Assembly: GCF_014648915.1 (NCBI RefSeq)
Contig: NZ_BMSA01000004.1
Span: forward strand, 248,001-312,000
Length of the DNA stretch: 64,000 bases
Source of the DNA: Streptomyces phaeofaciens
GTDB taxonomy: Bacteria > Actinomycetota > Actinomycetes > Streptomycetales > Streptomycetaceae
Direction: 5' to 3'
Below, piece after piece: positions 8,380 through 15,877 of this stretch; position 1 is the first letter of the stretch, and every line of letters starts with the position of its first letter. The notes beneath the pieces were generated by a model, which was given only the letters and a program-made list of their open reading frames with translations, made no database searches and was not told the origin of the DNA. The translations under genes and the position numbers were made by a program.

Positions 8380-9582
8380 ATGGATCTCTCAGGGGTGGCT
8401 TCGGCGCTCCACGCACGGCTGCCGGAACTGGGCGAACGGATGGCGCAGCGCATCCGTTCGGACGTCGCCGCCTACAGGGACGCGTCGCTCATCCCGTTCG
8501 ACTCGCTGCGCCGCTCCTGCACCGCCAACGCCGATCTGATCCTGAGCCACTTCAGTCGCGGGGACGACGACCCGGACCCGAGCCCCGCCCGGGACACCGG
8601 CCGTCTGCGCGCCGAACAGGGCATGCCGCTGGCCGACACGCTCCACGCGTACCGGATCGGTTTCGAGCTGCTCTGGTCGGAGATCATCGCGGAGTCGCGC
8701 ACCCACCCCGAGGTCACCGACGCCCAGCTGGTGACCCGGTCGGCGGAGATCTGGTCGCTGTTCGGCCGCTACGCGGAGGCCGTCGCGGCGGCCCACCGGG
8801 AGACCACCGCCGAGCTGACCCAGCAGCGCGAGGCACGGCGTTCGGCCCTGGTGGAGGCGCTGTTCACCGGCGTTCTCGTCGACCGCACCACGCTGTGGGA
8901 GGCCGCGCGCGAGCTGGGGCTGCCCGAGCAGGGCCCGTACGCGGTCGCGGCGGCGGTCGCGAGCGCGCCCGGCGAGGAACCCCTCGCCGGTGTGGAGGCG
9001 ACCCTGCGCCGCGACCATCTCCCGTCCGCCTGGCGTCTGCTGCCCGACCAGCAGATCGGCGTGGTCGCCCTGGCCACGCCGACGGCGGAGACCACCTGCC
9101 TGCGTGTCCTGCGCCGGGCCCGCGCCCGGGTCGGCGTGAGCCCCTGCTTCGCCTCGCTGCGGGACGCCCCCCAGGCCCTGCGGTTCGCGCGGCTGGCCCT
9201 GGCCGGTCTCGCGGGCACCGGTCCGGGCGTCGCGCGTTTCGACGACAATCCGCTGGCCATGCTGGTCGCGGCCGCCCCGTCCGAGGCGGCGCACCTGACC
9301 GAGGTGGTCCTCGCCCCGCTGCTCGGCCTGCCCGTGGCGGAGCGTGCCCGGCTGCTGGAGACGCTGGACCACTGGTTCGGCGCGGCCGGCTCCGCCGCGG
9401 ACGCCGCCGGGACCCTGTTCGTCCACCCCAACACCGTCCGCTACCGCCTGCGCCGCGTCGAGGAACTGCTCGGCCGACCGCTGTCCGACCCACGGGCGGT
9501 GGCGGACCTGGGTGCGGCCCTCCTCGCCCACCGCAACTCCGGCGCGGGGCGCGGTGAGCCGGCCGCCGGTGCGTCCGCCTGA
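8380..9582 (+). CDS. PucR/CdaR-family transcriptional regulator, 400 aa
   Basis: A DNA-binding regulator with a long N-terminal sensing region (about 1-170), a central GGDEF-like region typical of CdaR proteins (about 170-290), and a C-terminal PucR helix-turn-helix. The last lies in AAGTLFVHPNTVRYRLRR at about 344-361, followed by VEELLGRPLSDPRAVADL. Its divergent position next to an acyl-CoA ligase, with a perfect palindrome between them, suggests it controls that gene and itself, probably in response to an acyl or aromatic acid. The ligand is not evident. Start ATG at 8380. Confidence 0.9.
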   Translation: MDLSGVASALHARLPELGERMAQRIRSDVAAYRDASLIPFDSLRRSCTANADLILSHFSRGDDDPDPSPARDTGRLRAEQGMPLADTLHAYRIGFELLWSEIIAESRTHPEVTDAQLVTRSAEIWSLFGRYAEAVAAAHRETTAELTQQREARRSALVEALFTGVLVDRTTLWEAARELGLPEQGPYAVAAAVASAPGEEPLAGVEATLRRDHLPSAWRLLPDQQIGVVALATPTAETTCLRVLRRARARVGVSPCFASLRDAPQALRFARLALAGLAGTGPGVARFDDNPLAMLVAAAPSEAAHLTEVVLAPLLGLPVAERARLLETLDHWFGAAGSAADAAGTLFVHPNTVRYRLRRVEELLGRPLSDPRAVADLGAALLAHRNSGAGRGEPAAGASA

Positions 9583-9646
9583 CACGGCGTGGCCCCCGGG
9601 CACCGCGCCGATGCCCGGCCCCGGGGCACCGGCCGGCGTGAACCGT

Positions 9647-9662
9647 CCCCCCGCGCGGGGGG
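9647..9662 (+). terminator. C6-GCGC-G6 hairpin
   Basis: CCCCCC, GCGC and GGGGGG form a tight hairpin 65 bases after the PucR-type gene, followed shortly by a T-containing stretch (TTCGGGTTTT). It is a likely terminator between this gene and the heme A synthase gene. Confidence 0.6.
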
Positions 9663-9733
9663 TGGTCCTTCGGGTTTTCCGCCGGGGCTAGGGTGAGTGG
9701 CCGGACCCGCAGATCGTTCAGCGAGGAGTCATC

Positions 9734-10696
9734 GTGGGGACACCGCTCTCCTGGTTAGCCCGTCGGTACACATGGTCGCCGCGCAGCGTGCGTGCTGCCG
9801 CGGTGGCGTCGGTGGTCGCCGCCGTCGCGATCATCGTCACCGGTGGGGTGGTGCGGGTCACCGGCTCCGGGCTGGGATGCCCCGAGTGGCCCTCGTGCAC
9901 CGGGGAGAGTCTCGCGCCCACGGCCGAGATGGGGCTGCACGGGGCGATCGAGTTCGGCAACAGGCTGCTGACCGGGGCGCTGTGCGCGGTGGTCGGCTGG
10001 CTGATCGTCGCCGCCCGGTTGCAGCGCGACCCCTCCCCCGCGGTGCTGCGCGGGGCATGGGCGCAGTTCTGGGTCATCGTCCTCAACGCCGTCGTCGGCG
10101 GGATCACGGTGTGGACGCGGCTGAGCCCGTACGTCGTGGCCGCGCACTTCCTGGCGGCGACCCTGCTGCTGACGACGGCGCTGGTCACCTGGGAGCGGGT
10201 GGAGAGGGCCGAGGCCGACGCGCCCGGGCCGACCGAGGTGTCGGCGCGTTGTGCGGCGCTGGGCCGGTATCTGCTGGGCTGCACGGCCGTGCTGCTGGTG
10301 CTGGGTACGGCGGTGACCGGGTCCGGGCCGCACGCGGGCGACAGTTCCGATGTGCACCGGATGCCGTTCGACTGGGTGGGCGTCACCGTCGTGCACGGTG
10401 TCGTCGCGGGGGTGTGTCTCGTCCTGGGCGGTGTGCTGTTCGCCGCGCTGCCGGCCGGGTCCGTGGCGCGCAGGCGTACGGGGGTGTTCCTCGCCGTCTT
10501 CCTCGGGCAGGGGGCGGTCGGGGTGTTCCAGTCGCTGACGGCTCTGCCGTCGGTGGCGGTGGTCCTGCACCTGTGCGGGTCCGCCCTGGTGTGGTCGGGC
10601 GCGGTGCGCGTGGTGCTGGCGATGCGTCGGCGTGCGCCGGCCGGGGCTCAGCCCACGGCACGGCTCGCGCGGTCCACCACGGCCGCCGGCGCGTAG
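9734..10696 (+). CDS. ctaA: Heme A synthase (CtaA/COX15 family)
   Basis: A 320-aa polytopic membrane enzyme that oxidises the C8 methyl of heme O to the formyl of heme A for aa3-type cytochrome oxidase. The N-terminal half shows VTGGVVRVTGSGLGCPEWPSC with the extracytoplasmic Cys pair, then the His-containing LHGAIEFGNRLLTG. The C-terminal half repeats the pattern (VTGSGPHAGDSSDVHR...VHGVVAG), as expected for the internally duplicated eight-helix fold. The GTG start at 9734 has GCGAGGAG upstream. Its last 49 bases overlap the convergent prenyltransferase gene, so the C-terminal tail (after about residue 304) is unusual. It stands alone, away from other oxidase genes. Confidence 0.92.
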   Translation: MGTPLSWLARRYTWSPRSVRAAAVASVVAAVAIIVTGGVVRVTGSGLGCPEWPSCTGESLAPTAEMGLHGAIEFGNRLLTGALCAVVGWLIVAARLQRDPSPAVLRGAWAQFWVIVLNAVVGGITVWTRLSPYVVAAHFLAATLLLTTALVTWERVERAEADAPGPTEVSARCAALGRYLLGCTAVLLVLGTAVTGSGPHAGDSSDVHRMPFDWVGVTVVHGVVAGVCLVLGGVLFAALPAGSVARRRTGVFLAVFLGQGAVGVFQSLTALPSVAVVLHLCGSALVWSGAVRVVLAMRRRAPAGAQPTARLARSTTAAGA

Positions 10697-11775
10697 AGGG
10701 TCAGCGGGGCCGGGGCGGGGCGGTGGAGTTTCGTCGCCGCCCAGTGGAACGGGTTCGGTGCCGGTCCGGGCGCGTCGTCGGGGGCGCTGTGCGTCAGGAA
10801 CGCGGCCAGTCGGCGCAGGTGCGCGGGGGGCACGTACGTCCGCAGCCGCTCCAGGGCCTCGTCGCCGGCGGGCGTGTAACGGTGGAAGGGCAGGTAGAGC
10901 GTCGCGTCGTCGGGGCGCTCGCGTCCGTCGTCCGTGAGGTTCCAGCACAGGGTCGGGCGGGTTCCGGGTGCCGTCAGCGCGGCGGGGCCGTCGGCCGACA
11001 GGGAGTCGAGCAGAGCGGCGGCGGTCCGGCGGGCCGTGGGCGAGAGCCTGTCCAGACGGCTGCCGACCTCCGCACCGGAGCGCTCCTGCACCGTCGTGTA
11101 GAACTTGATCCGCGCCTGCGGTGAGTCGGCGAGGTCGAGCGCGAGGAACGCCGGGATCAGATGCGCGACGCCGGCCGGGTCGTTGTCCCGCAGCCAGTGC
11201 CATGCCGTGCCGTGTCCGAGGCGCTCCATGGCCTCGCCCACGATCCGCCGGTTGTCGTCGACGCCGGCGGCCATGGTGTCGAAGTACGCCTTGACGCCCG
11301 TGATTCCCGTCGGCCGGACGGTCGCCGCGATGCACAGTCCGAACGCCGCCCTGTCGCTGCGCGGGCGGAACAGGTCGCGCAGGCCGTCCGCGCGCGTCAG
11401 GGTCGCGGCACCCTGTTCCTCGAGTGCGCGCAGGGCCCGCCAGCCCTGTTCCCAGCTGTCGGCGGCGGTGGTCGGCCCCTCAGAGGCGAGCGGCCGCAGG
11501 AAGATCCTCACCTCGGGGTCGGGCTCGTGCAGCACGAGGGAGAACTCGAAGGGCGCCTGGCCGCGGGCCGCCCGGGGCTCGTCGATCTCCCGTGACGTGC
11601 GATGCCCCCAGCCGGCGAAGAGCGTCTCGACCGCCTCCCGGGCCGCGCCGGGGAAGCGGGGGCCGAGGTCGAAGAGCCGCCCCAGGTACGTCAGGCCGCG
11701 CAGCGCCTGGCCGGCGTAGCCGTCCGGCCCCGTCGGCGGGCGGCCGTCCGCCGGGGTCCGCGCGGTGGCGGTCAT
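10648..11775 (-). CDS. DMATS-type (ABBA) indole prenyltransferase in lasso operon
   Basis: A 375-aa aromatic prenyltransferase of the tryptophan dimethylallyltransferase family, normally attaching C5 from DMAPP to an indole or phenol without a DDxxD motif. Family marks seen: FEFSL with the substrate-binding Glu near 77; KAYF near 162; RIKFYTT near 222; TLYLPFHRYTP near 292, supplying the Lys/Arg/Tyr diphosphate shield; and HWAATKLHRP near 344. ATG 11775 overlaps the oxygenase stop by 4 bases, so it is the last gene of the lasso operon. The obvious acceptors are Trp1, Trp4 or Tyr2 of the predicted lasso core. Free Trp cannot be excluded. The 3' end overlaps ctaA by 49 bp. Confidence 0.88.
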   Translation of the reverse strand: MTATARTPADGRPPTGPDGYAGQALRGLTYLGRLFDLGPRFPGAAREAVETLFAGWGHRTSREIDEPRAARGQAPFEFSLVLHEPDPEVRIFLRPLASEGPTTAADSWEQGWRALRALEEQGAATLTRADGLRDLFRPRSDRAAFGLCIAATVRPTGITGVKAYFDTMAAGVDDNRRIVGEAMERLGHGTAWHWLRDNDPAGVAHLIPAFLALDLADSPQARIKFYTTVQERSGAEVGSRLDRLSPTARRTAAALLDSLSADGPAALTAPGTRPTLCWNLTDDGRERPDDATLYLPFHRYTPAGDEALERLRTYVPPAHLRRLAAFLTHSAPDDAPGPAPNPFHWAATKLHRPAPAPLTLYAPAAVVDRASRAVG

Positions 11776-12680
11776 CCGCGCTCCCGCAGGGCCGCGGTGT
11801 AGGGGGCCGTGTCGATGCCCGGGTACAGGTCGGCGAGACGGCCGAGGGTGTCGGCGGTCCAGTACGGGTCGCCCGGTACCGGGAATCCCAGCAACTGGCG
11901 CTGCCCCGGGGACAGTTCGGCCATGAGGTCGCAGAAGTCCGGCCAGCCCGGCGAGGCGGGCAGCATCGCCCACAGGTGCTTGCCGGTCCAGCGGGCGGCG
12001 GCGGAGTGCAGGTTGAAGAACACGGCGAGCCGGCGGCCGTGCCGGCCCCGGTAGGCCGAACCCCGGTGCACGAGGTCGCCGGTGAACAGCAGCAGGGAGC
12101 CCTTCGGCGCCTCGACGGGACGCTCGCGTGCGTACAGGTCCGGGTAGGCGTCCTTGCCGTACGTGGCCTTCCGGTCCGCGGTGATCAGGGGCACGCCGAG
12201 GTCACCGGCGCGCCCCGCCACATAGGTGGGGGCGGTGTCCACGGTCACGTCGGTCAGGTAGACGATGCCGAAGAGCCGCTGGTAGACGCCGTCGGTACGG
12301 GGCGGCAGCAGGCTGTTGACGGCCCAGGTGTCGTTGTGGAGCGCCTGGTCCTTCGTGTCCCCGTACGCCGTGCCGTACTTGGCCTGGACGAACGAGCTGG
12401 TCAGCAGGATGTCCCGGGTGCCCAGCAGCCGTTCGGCGACCTCGACGACCCGCGGGTCCAGCACCAGCCGGTTCAGGGCGTTGGCGGCGAAGGGGAAGGG
12501 GACGGCGTGCTTGAAGGCCCCGACGTCGAGGGTGCCGTCGGCCGTGGTCTCCGGGTCGGGGAAGTACTCCTCGATGCCCGCGGTGGCCCGTTTCAGCTCC
12601 TCGCCGGTCACGAAGGAGGGGATCAGGGCGTGTCCTCGCCGTGCGATCTCCCGTGTCACCGCGGCGACGTCCATGCTCAT
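11772..12680 (-). CDS. Phytanoyl-CoA dioxygenase-type Fe(II)/2-oxoglutarate oxygenase in lasso operon
   Basis: A 302-aa non-haem iron oxygenase of the PhyH family. Iron ligands are visible as HND (H115, D117) in DQALHNDTWAVN and H205 in GDLVHRGSAYRG, with an Arg (R211 or R217) placed to bind 2-oxoglutarate. Related enzymes hydroxylate carrier-bound or peptidyl residues, and 2OG oxygenases are known tailoring enzymes for lasso peptides. ATG 12680 overlaps the leader peptidase stop (ATGA) and has GGCGGAGGA upstream, so the gene is translated with the lasso machinery. The likely substrate is the precursor core, with Asp8, Asp12, Ile or Trp as candidates. This is inference. Confidence 0.88.
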   Translation of the reverse strand: MSMDVAAVTREIARRGHALIPSFVTGEELKRATAGIEEYFPDPETTADGTLDVGAFKHAVPFPFAANALNRLVLDPRVVEVAERLLGTRDILLTSSFVQAKYGTAYGDTKDQALHNDTWAVNSLLPPRTDGVYQRLFGIVYLTDVTVDTAPTYVAGRAGDLGVPLITADRKATYGKDAYPDLYARERPVEAPKGSLLLFTGDLVHRGSAYRGRHGRRLAVFFNLHSAAARWTGKHLWAMLPASPGWPDFCDLMAELSPGQRQLLGFPVPGDPYWTADTLGRLADLYPGIDTAPYTAALRERG

Positions 12681-13126
12681 TCCTCCGCCTTCTCGGGCGC
12701 GGGTGCCGGGCGGGGGCCGGCGACCACGATGTTCTTCTGGAAGCCGTCGAGCTTCAGCGTCTCCCCGACGGGGCGGCCGTCCGCCTCGATCCACGCGTGG
12801 GCGGCGAAGGGGATCAGGCTGACGCCGGACACCCAGGTGGGCCAGCGCCCGCGGAACCGGGCGAGGACCGCCGCGGCGACCGACCGGTCCAGGCAGTACT
12901 GGCCGGCGCAGCGTCCGCTGACCGCGACCACGTCCCTGCGGGCGCGCAGCGCCTCGTCGTAGGAGGCGGGCGCGGCCCGGCGGCTGAGCCGCCGCAGGAC
13001 CTTCTCCAGCCGGTACGGGGTGCAGCAGGCGATGAGAAGCCTGCTCACGCCCACCGCGGCCAGGGGGGCGACCCGCCGGTGGACGGGGAGGGGCGAGCGG
13101 GGTTCCAGGGTCATCGGCAGGGTCAT
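12677..13126 (-). CDS. Lasso peptide leader peptidase (B2, transglutaminase-like)
   Basis: A 149-aa cysteine protease of the Transglut_core3 / lasso B2 family that removes the leader peptide before macrolactam formation. The catalytic triad is readable: Cys78 in GQYCLDRS, His110 in PFAAHAWIE and Asp116 in EADGRPVGE. As in other split actinobacterial systems, it lacks an RRE domain, which is encoded by the preceding overlapping gene. The start ATG overlaps the RRE stop (ATGA). The C-terminal tail (GPRPAPAPEKAEE) is low-complexity. Confidence 0.95.
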   Translation of the reverse strand: MTLPMTLEPRSPLPVHRRVAPLAAVGVSRLLIACCTPYRLEKVLRRLSRRAAPASYDEALRARRDVVAVSGRCAGQYCLDRSVAAAVLARFRGRWPTWVSGVSLIPFAAHAWIEADGRPVGETLKLDGFQKNIVVAGPRPAPAPEKAEE

Positions 13127-13380
13127 GCGTCCGCCAGGAGGCGGGCGGAGCGCAGCGAGGCGATCAGCCGGGCGACGTCACCCTCGATGCGCTCGCGGGC
13201 GTCGGGGAAGCGGGCCTGGAGTTCCTCGACGACGGCCTCCTGCGAGGTGCCGGCGGCCAGGCCTTCGTAGACGGCGACGGCCAGGGGGTTGAGGCGGTAG
13301 TAGCTGCCGGACCGCTTGTCGAGCAGCACGGCGGCATCCTGGCTCTTGGTCAGGACGACATGGGGTGAGGGCTTCAGCAC
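13123..13380 (-). CDS. Lasso peptide RiPP recognition element (B1, PqqD-like)
   Basis: An 85-aa PqqD-fold RRE that binds the precursor leader and presents it to the leader peptidase and cyclase. Family features are HVVLTKSQDAAVLLDKRSGSYYRLNPLAVAVYEGL, a winged-helix with a three-stranded sheet, and the conserved YRLN turn. The GTG start (13380) lies 40 bases after the cyclase stop with only a weak purine stretch upstream; its stop overlaps the protease start. The leader motif YEAPQIEPMGDF in the precursor is the kind of sequence this domain recognises. Confidence 0.93.
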   Translation of the reverse strand: MLKPSPHVVLTKSQDAAVLLDKRSGSYYRLNPLAVAVYEGLAAGTSQEAVVEELQARFPDARERIEGDVARLIASLRSARLLADA

Positions 13381-13420
13381 GGGCGGGTCGGCTTTCCGTT
13401 CGGGAGGTCGGTGGTCGGCT

Positions 13421-15310
13421 TCACGCGGGCTGGTCTCGGGCGCCCGGGGGGCGTGCGGCCGCGGGTCGTGCGCCCGCGGGTCGAGCGGCAGGTGCGGGCA
13501 GCGCGGTGCGCAGCCACACCTCGGCGCCCACGGTCAGTTCCAGGGCCGCGGTCTCGGCCTGGGGACGCATGCTGTCGCGGATGCTCGACCGCAGACGCCC
13601 CGGGTCGACGAGCCCGTGCCGCGCGAGCAGCGAGTCCTCGAAGAGGGCGAGGAGGTGACGGCGGTTGCGGGCGATCCCGTGGTGCACCGACATGCTGAAC
13701 TCGCCCTTCGTCGAGCGGGAGAGCACCGCCTTGGGCCCGTCGAGCTGCATGGCGGCCTTCAGGGCCGGCTTGTAGCTCAGGCCGGGCCGGCTCTCGGCGC
13801 GGGACACGGACAGGGCGGCTTCCAGTACGGCGTCGTCCATGAACGGCAGCGACAGCAGGACGCCCTCCCGCTGCATCAGCTCGCGCAGCGGGGCCAGCCG
13901 GTGGCCGCCGGTGCGCTGGCCCACCAGGCTGAGATGGACGGACCGCTGCGGTGCCTGGGGACGGCCGGTTCCGGGGCCCTCGCCGACCAGGGAACGGACC
14001 GCTTCGGCCGTCCTCGGTGTCGCCCAGGCGGGTATGTGCCACTCGGGCCCCCAGTGCACGGTGGGCCGCGTGGTGTCCGGCCGGGGCAGGTGCACCGTCC
14101 GCAGCTGGCGTTCGATCCACTGGCCGTAGGTCTGCCGGCCGGACAGTTCGCGCAGCACCGATCGCGTCGGCCAGCGCCGCAGCCGGGCCAGGGGGCGGAT
14201 CTCCCGCAGCGCCCTGAGGGGGGCGGTGCCGTAGAGGTCGCTGAAGTAGGCCGGTGCGACGGTGAACAGCTCGTCGCCCCCGAAACCGGCCAGGTGCACG
14301 GAGGATCCGCTCGCGGCGAACTCCCGCGCCAGGGCGGCCCTGCGGGTGCGGTTGCGGACGAGGGTGTACGGGGTGGACAGGCCGTGCGGGACCGACCGGT
14401 CGAGGACGCCGGCCGGGTCGCAGAGGCCGTCGTACGGGCCCGGGATGTCGTCCGGCCCGAAGACGGTCAGGTCGCAGCCGATCTCGCGCGCCGCCCGGGC
14501 GGCCCAGAGGGCGTCGTCGTGGTTGGGGTCCACGGTCTGTTCGACGAACGCCCGGAAGTCGGCCCCGTGGCCGGCCAGCAGATGGCACAGCGAGGTGGAG
14601 TCCATGCCGCCCGAGAGATCCGCGGACAGACGGCCCCGTGCCGTGGCGGCGCGTACCCCGACGGCGGCGTCGAGCGCCGTCCTCAGCCGTGGCGCGCCCT
14701 CGGCGAGGGAGAGTTCGGCCGCCGGCGGGTGCCACCAGGTGACCGTGTCCATCCGGTCGGCCCGCATCCGCAGCCGCTGGTCCGCCGGCAGCCGCCGTAC
14801 GCCCGTCCAGCAGGTCGCGTCGGTCAGGCCGTAGTCCAGGGTCGGCTGCATCAGTTCCCAGGCGACCGTCTCCGTCCGGGGTGCCGCCCCGCACAGTGAC
14901 GCCAGCAGCTCCGGGGAGTCGGAGGCGGCGTGCCCGCCGTCGGGCCGGCGGGCGTGGAACACCTGGCGCAGGCCGGAGGCGGTGCCCTGGACGTGGGTGG
15001 TCCGTCCGTCGGTGTGCACGATGTGGAAGCTGCCGGGCAGGCGATGCGCGGCCTCCATGAGGCTCTGCGGGTCGCCGTGCCGCCGCAGGAGGTCCGCCAG
15101 CCGGGTGGGGCCGGCGTCCGTCTCGCCGAACAGCGCGAGTCGCCGGACGCCCGCGTCGGCGGCGACCAGCCGGAAGTGCGTCGTGTCGGCGACAATCCAG
15201 GAATGCCCCGACGCGTCGGCGAGTGTGGAAATCCGGTCGGCTCGGCCAAATGAATCAGGAAGCGTATCCGTGAATTTTCCGGAGAAAGTCACGAACCATG
15301 AAGCGCCCAC
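13421..15310 (-). CDS. Lasso cyclase (asparagine synthetase-like)
   Basis: A 629-aa ATP-dependent enzyme that adenylates an Asp/Glu side chain of the core and joins it to the new N-terminal amine, making the isopeptide ring. The ATP-pyrophosphatase motif SGGMDSTS sits at 233-240. The N-terminal glutaminase-like domain lacks the catalytic Cys2, as expected for lasso cyclases. LAGFGGDELF (near 345) and YKPALKAAM with KGEFS (near 515-540) match the synthetase domain. The GTG start at 15310 has GGAGGAG upstream, 36 bases after the precursor stop. The Pro/Ala/Arg-rich last 30 residues are likely disordered. Confidence 0.95.
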   Translation of the reverse strand: MGASWFVTFSGKFTDTLPDSFGRADRISTLADASGHSWIVADTTHFRLVAADAGVRRLALFGETDAGPTRLADLLRRHGDPQSLMEAAHRLPGSFHIVHTDGRTTHVQGTASGLRQVFHARRPDGGHAASDSPELLASLCGAAPRTETVAWELMQPTLDYGLTDATCWTGVRRLPADQRLRMRADRMDTVTWWHPPAAELSLAEGAPRLRTALDAAVGVRAATARGRLSADLSGGMDSTSLCHLLAGHGADFRAFVEQTVDPNHDDALWAARAAREIGCDLTVFGPDDIPGPYDGLCDPAGVLDRSVPHGLSTPYTLVRNRTRRAALAREFAASGSSVHLAGFGGDELFTVAPAYFSDLYGTAPLRALREIRPLARLRRWPTRSVLRELSGRQTYGQWIERQLRTVHLPRPDTTRPTVHWGPEWHIPAWATPRTAEAVRSLVGEGPGTGRPQAPQRSVHLSLVGQRTGGHRLAPLRELMQREGVLLSLPFMDDAVLEAALSVSRAESRPGLSYKPALKAAMQLDGPKAVLSRSTKGEFSMSVHHGIARNRRHLLALFEDSLLARHGLVDPGRLRSSIRDSMRPQAETAALELTVGAEVWLRTALPAPAARPAGARPAAARPPGARDQPA

Positions 15311-15346
15311 ATTCTCTCCTCCCCGACCGGATTTCCCTATGACACG

Positions 15347-15469
15347 TCAGATGATGGCGTCGCCCTCACCGTCGGCGCTCGCCCAGCCGTACCACATGGT
15401 CAGCTCACTGAAGTCGCCCATCGGCTCAATCTGGGGAGCCTCGTACTCAGTCATCTCGTACTCGTTCAC
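15347..15469 (-). CDS. Lasso peptide precursor, 40 aa, predicted core WYGWASADGEGDAII
   Basis: A short GTG-initiated gene with a very strong Shine-Dalgarno (GGAGGAGGTGA) about 6 bases upstream. It is followed by the cyclase 36 bases on. The leader contains YEAPQIEPMGDFSELTM, matching the lasso leader pattern Y-x2-P-x-(L/I)-x3-G-x-F...T-x with Thr at the penultimate position. Cleavage after Met25 leaves a 15-residue core, W1 to I15. Asp8 is the only acidic residue at positions 7-9, so an 8-membered Trp1-Asp8 ring and a 7-residue tail (GEGDAII) are predicted. A Trp at core position 1 is known from fusilassin. Trp1, Tyr2 and Trp4 are plausible targets for the prenyltransferase. Confidence 0.93.
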   Translation of the reverse strand: MNEYEMTEYEAPQIEPMGDFSELTMWYGWASADGEGDAII

Positions 15470-15877
15470 CGGAATTCACCTCCTCCACGGAAAACCGAAT
15501 ATGCGCCGTCAGCACATCATGATCCCGGCGGGCGTTCCACAGATATTCCAGCCAAGTGGAAGGCATAAGGAAGGGATTCGGGAATGCGTACCCTAAGCCG
15601 TGGTGACACGTTCCACCACGGGCAGCCGGGGAGGTTGGCCGGGACCTCCCGCAACCACGGCGCGAACGGGGATCTTGACAGGGGACATGGTCCTGCCGCA
15701 GCCCCGGCCGCCCGCCGGCCGTGTTCCGGCATCCGGCCTGTCCGAGACCCGACGGGTCGGCAGGGCGCTCCGCCGCCGGTCGGGGGCTCCGGCGGCCCGG
15801 CCGAAAGCGTGTCAACACCGGGTCACGGGCCTCGCGGGCTAGCGTGACAGGCCCCCCGCGTACAGGAGGTGTGCCGT
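15470..15877. promoter_or_regulatory. 408-bp divergent intergenic region between lasso operon and methyltransferase
   Basis: This gap must hold the lasso operon promoter (minus strand) and the methyltransferase promoter (plus strand). The 120 bases next to the precursor are notably AT-richer than the surroundings (stretches such as AGATATTCCAG and GAATATGCG), as expected of a promoter. A TAGCGT at 15840-15845 is a possible -10 for the methyltransferase, without a clear -35. I found no second precursor-like ORF here. Confidence 0.5.
15629..15650. repeat. 7-bp inverted repeat in lasso promoter region
   Basis: GGGAGGT (15629-15635) and ACCTCCC (15644-15650) flank an 8-nt spacer, about 160 bases upstream of the precursor start. 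It could be a regulator site or a transcript hairpin. No regulator gene lies within the cluster to pair it with. Confidence 0.4.

Noticed and set aside
15347..15469. Ring closure through Glu10 or Asp12 of the core
   Set aside because: Known lasso rings have 7-9 residues; Asp8 fits and the others would give 10- or 12-residue rings.
15517..15732. 71-codon minus-strand frame upstream of the lasso precursor as a second precursor
   Set aside because: No leader motif (Y-x2-P, penultimate Thr), no acidic residue suitably placed and no strong ribosome site; it lies in the promoter region.
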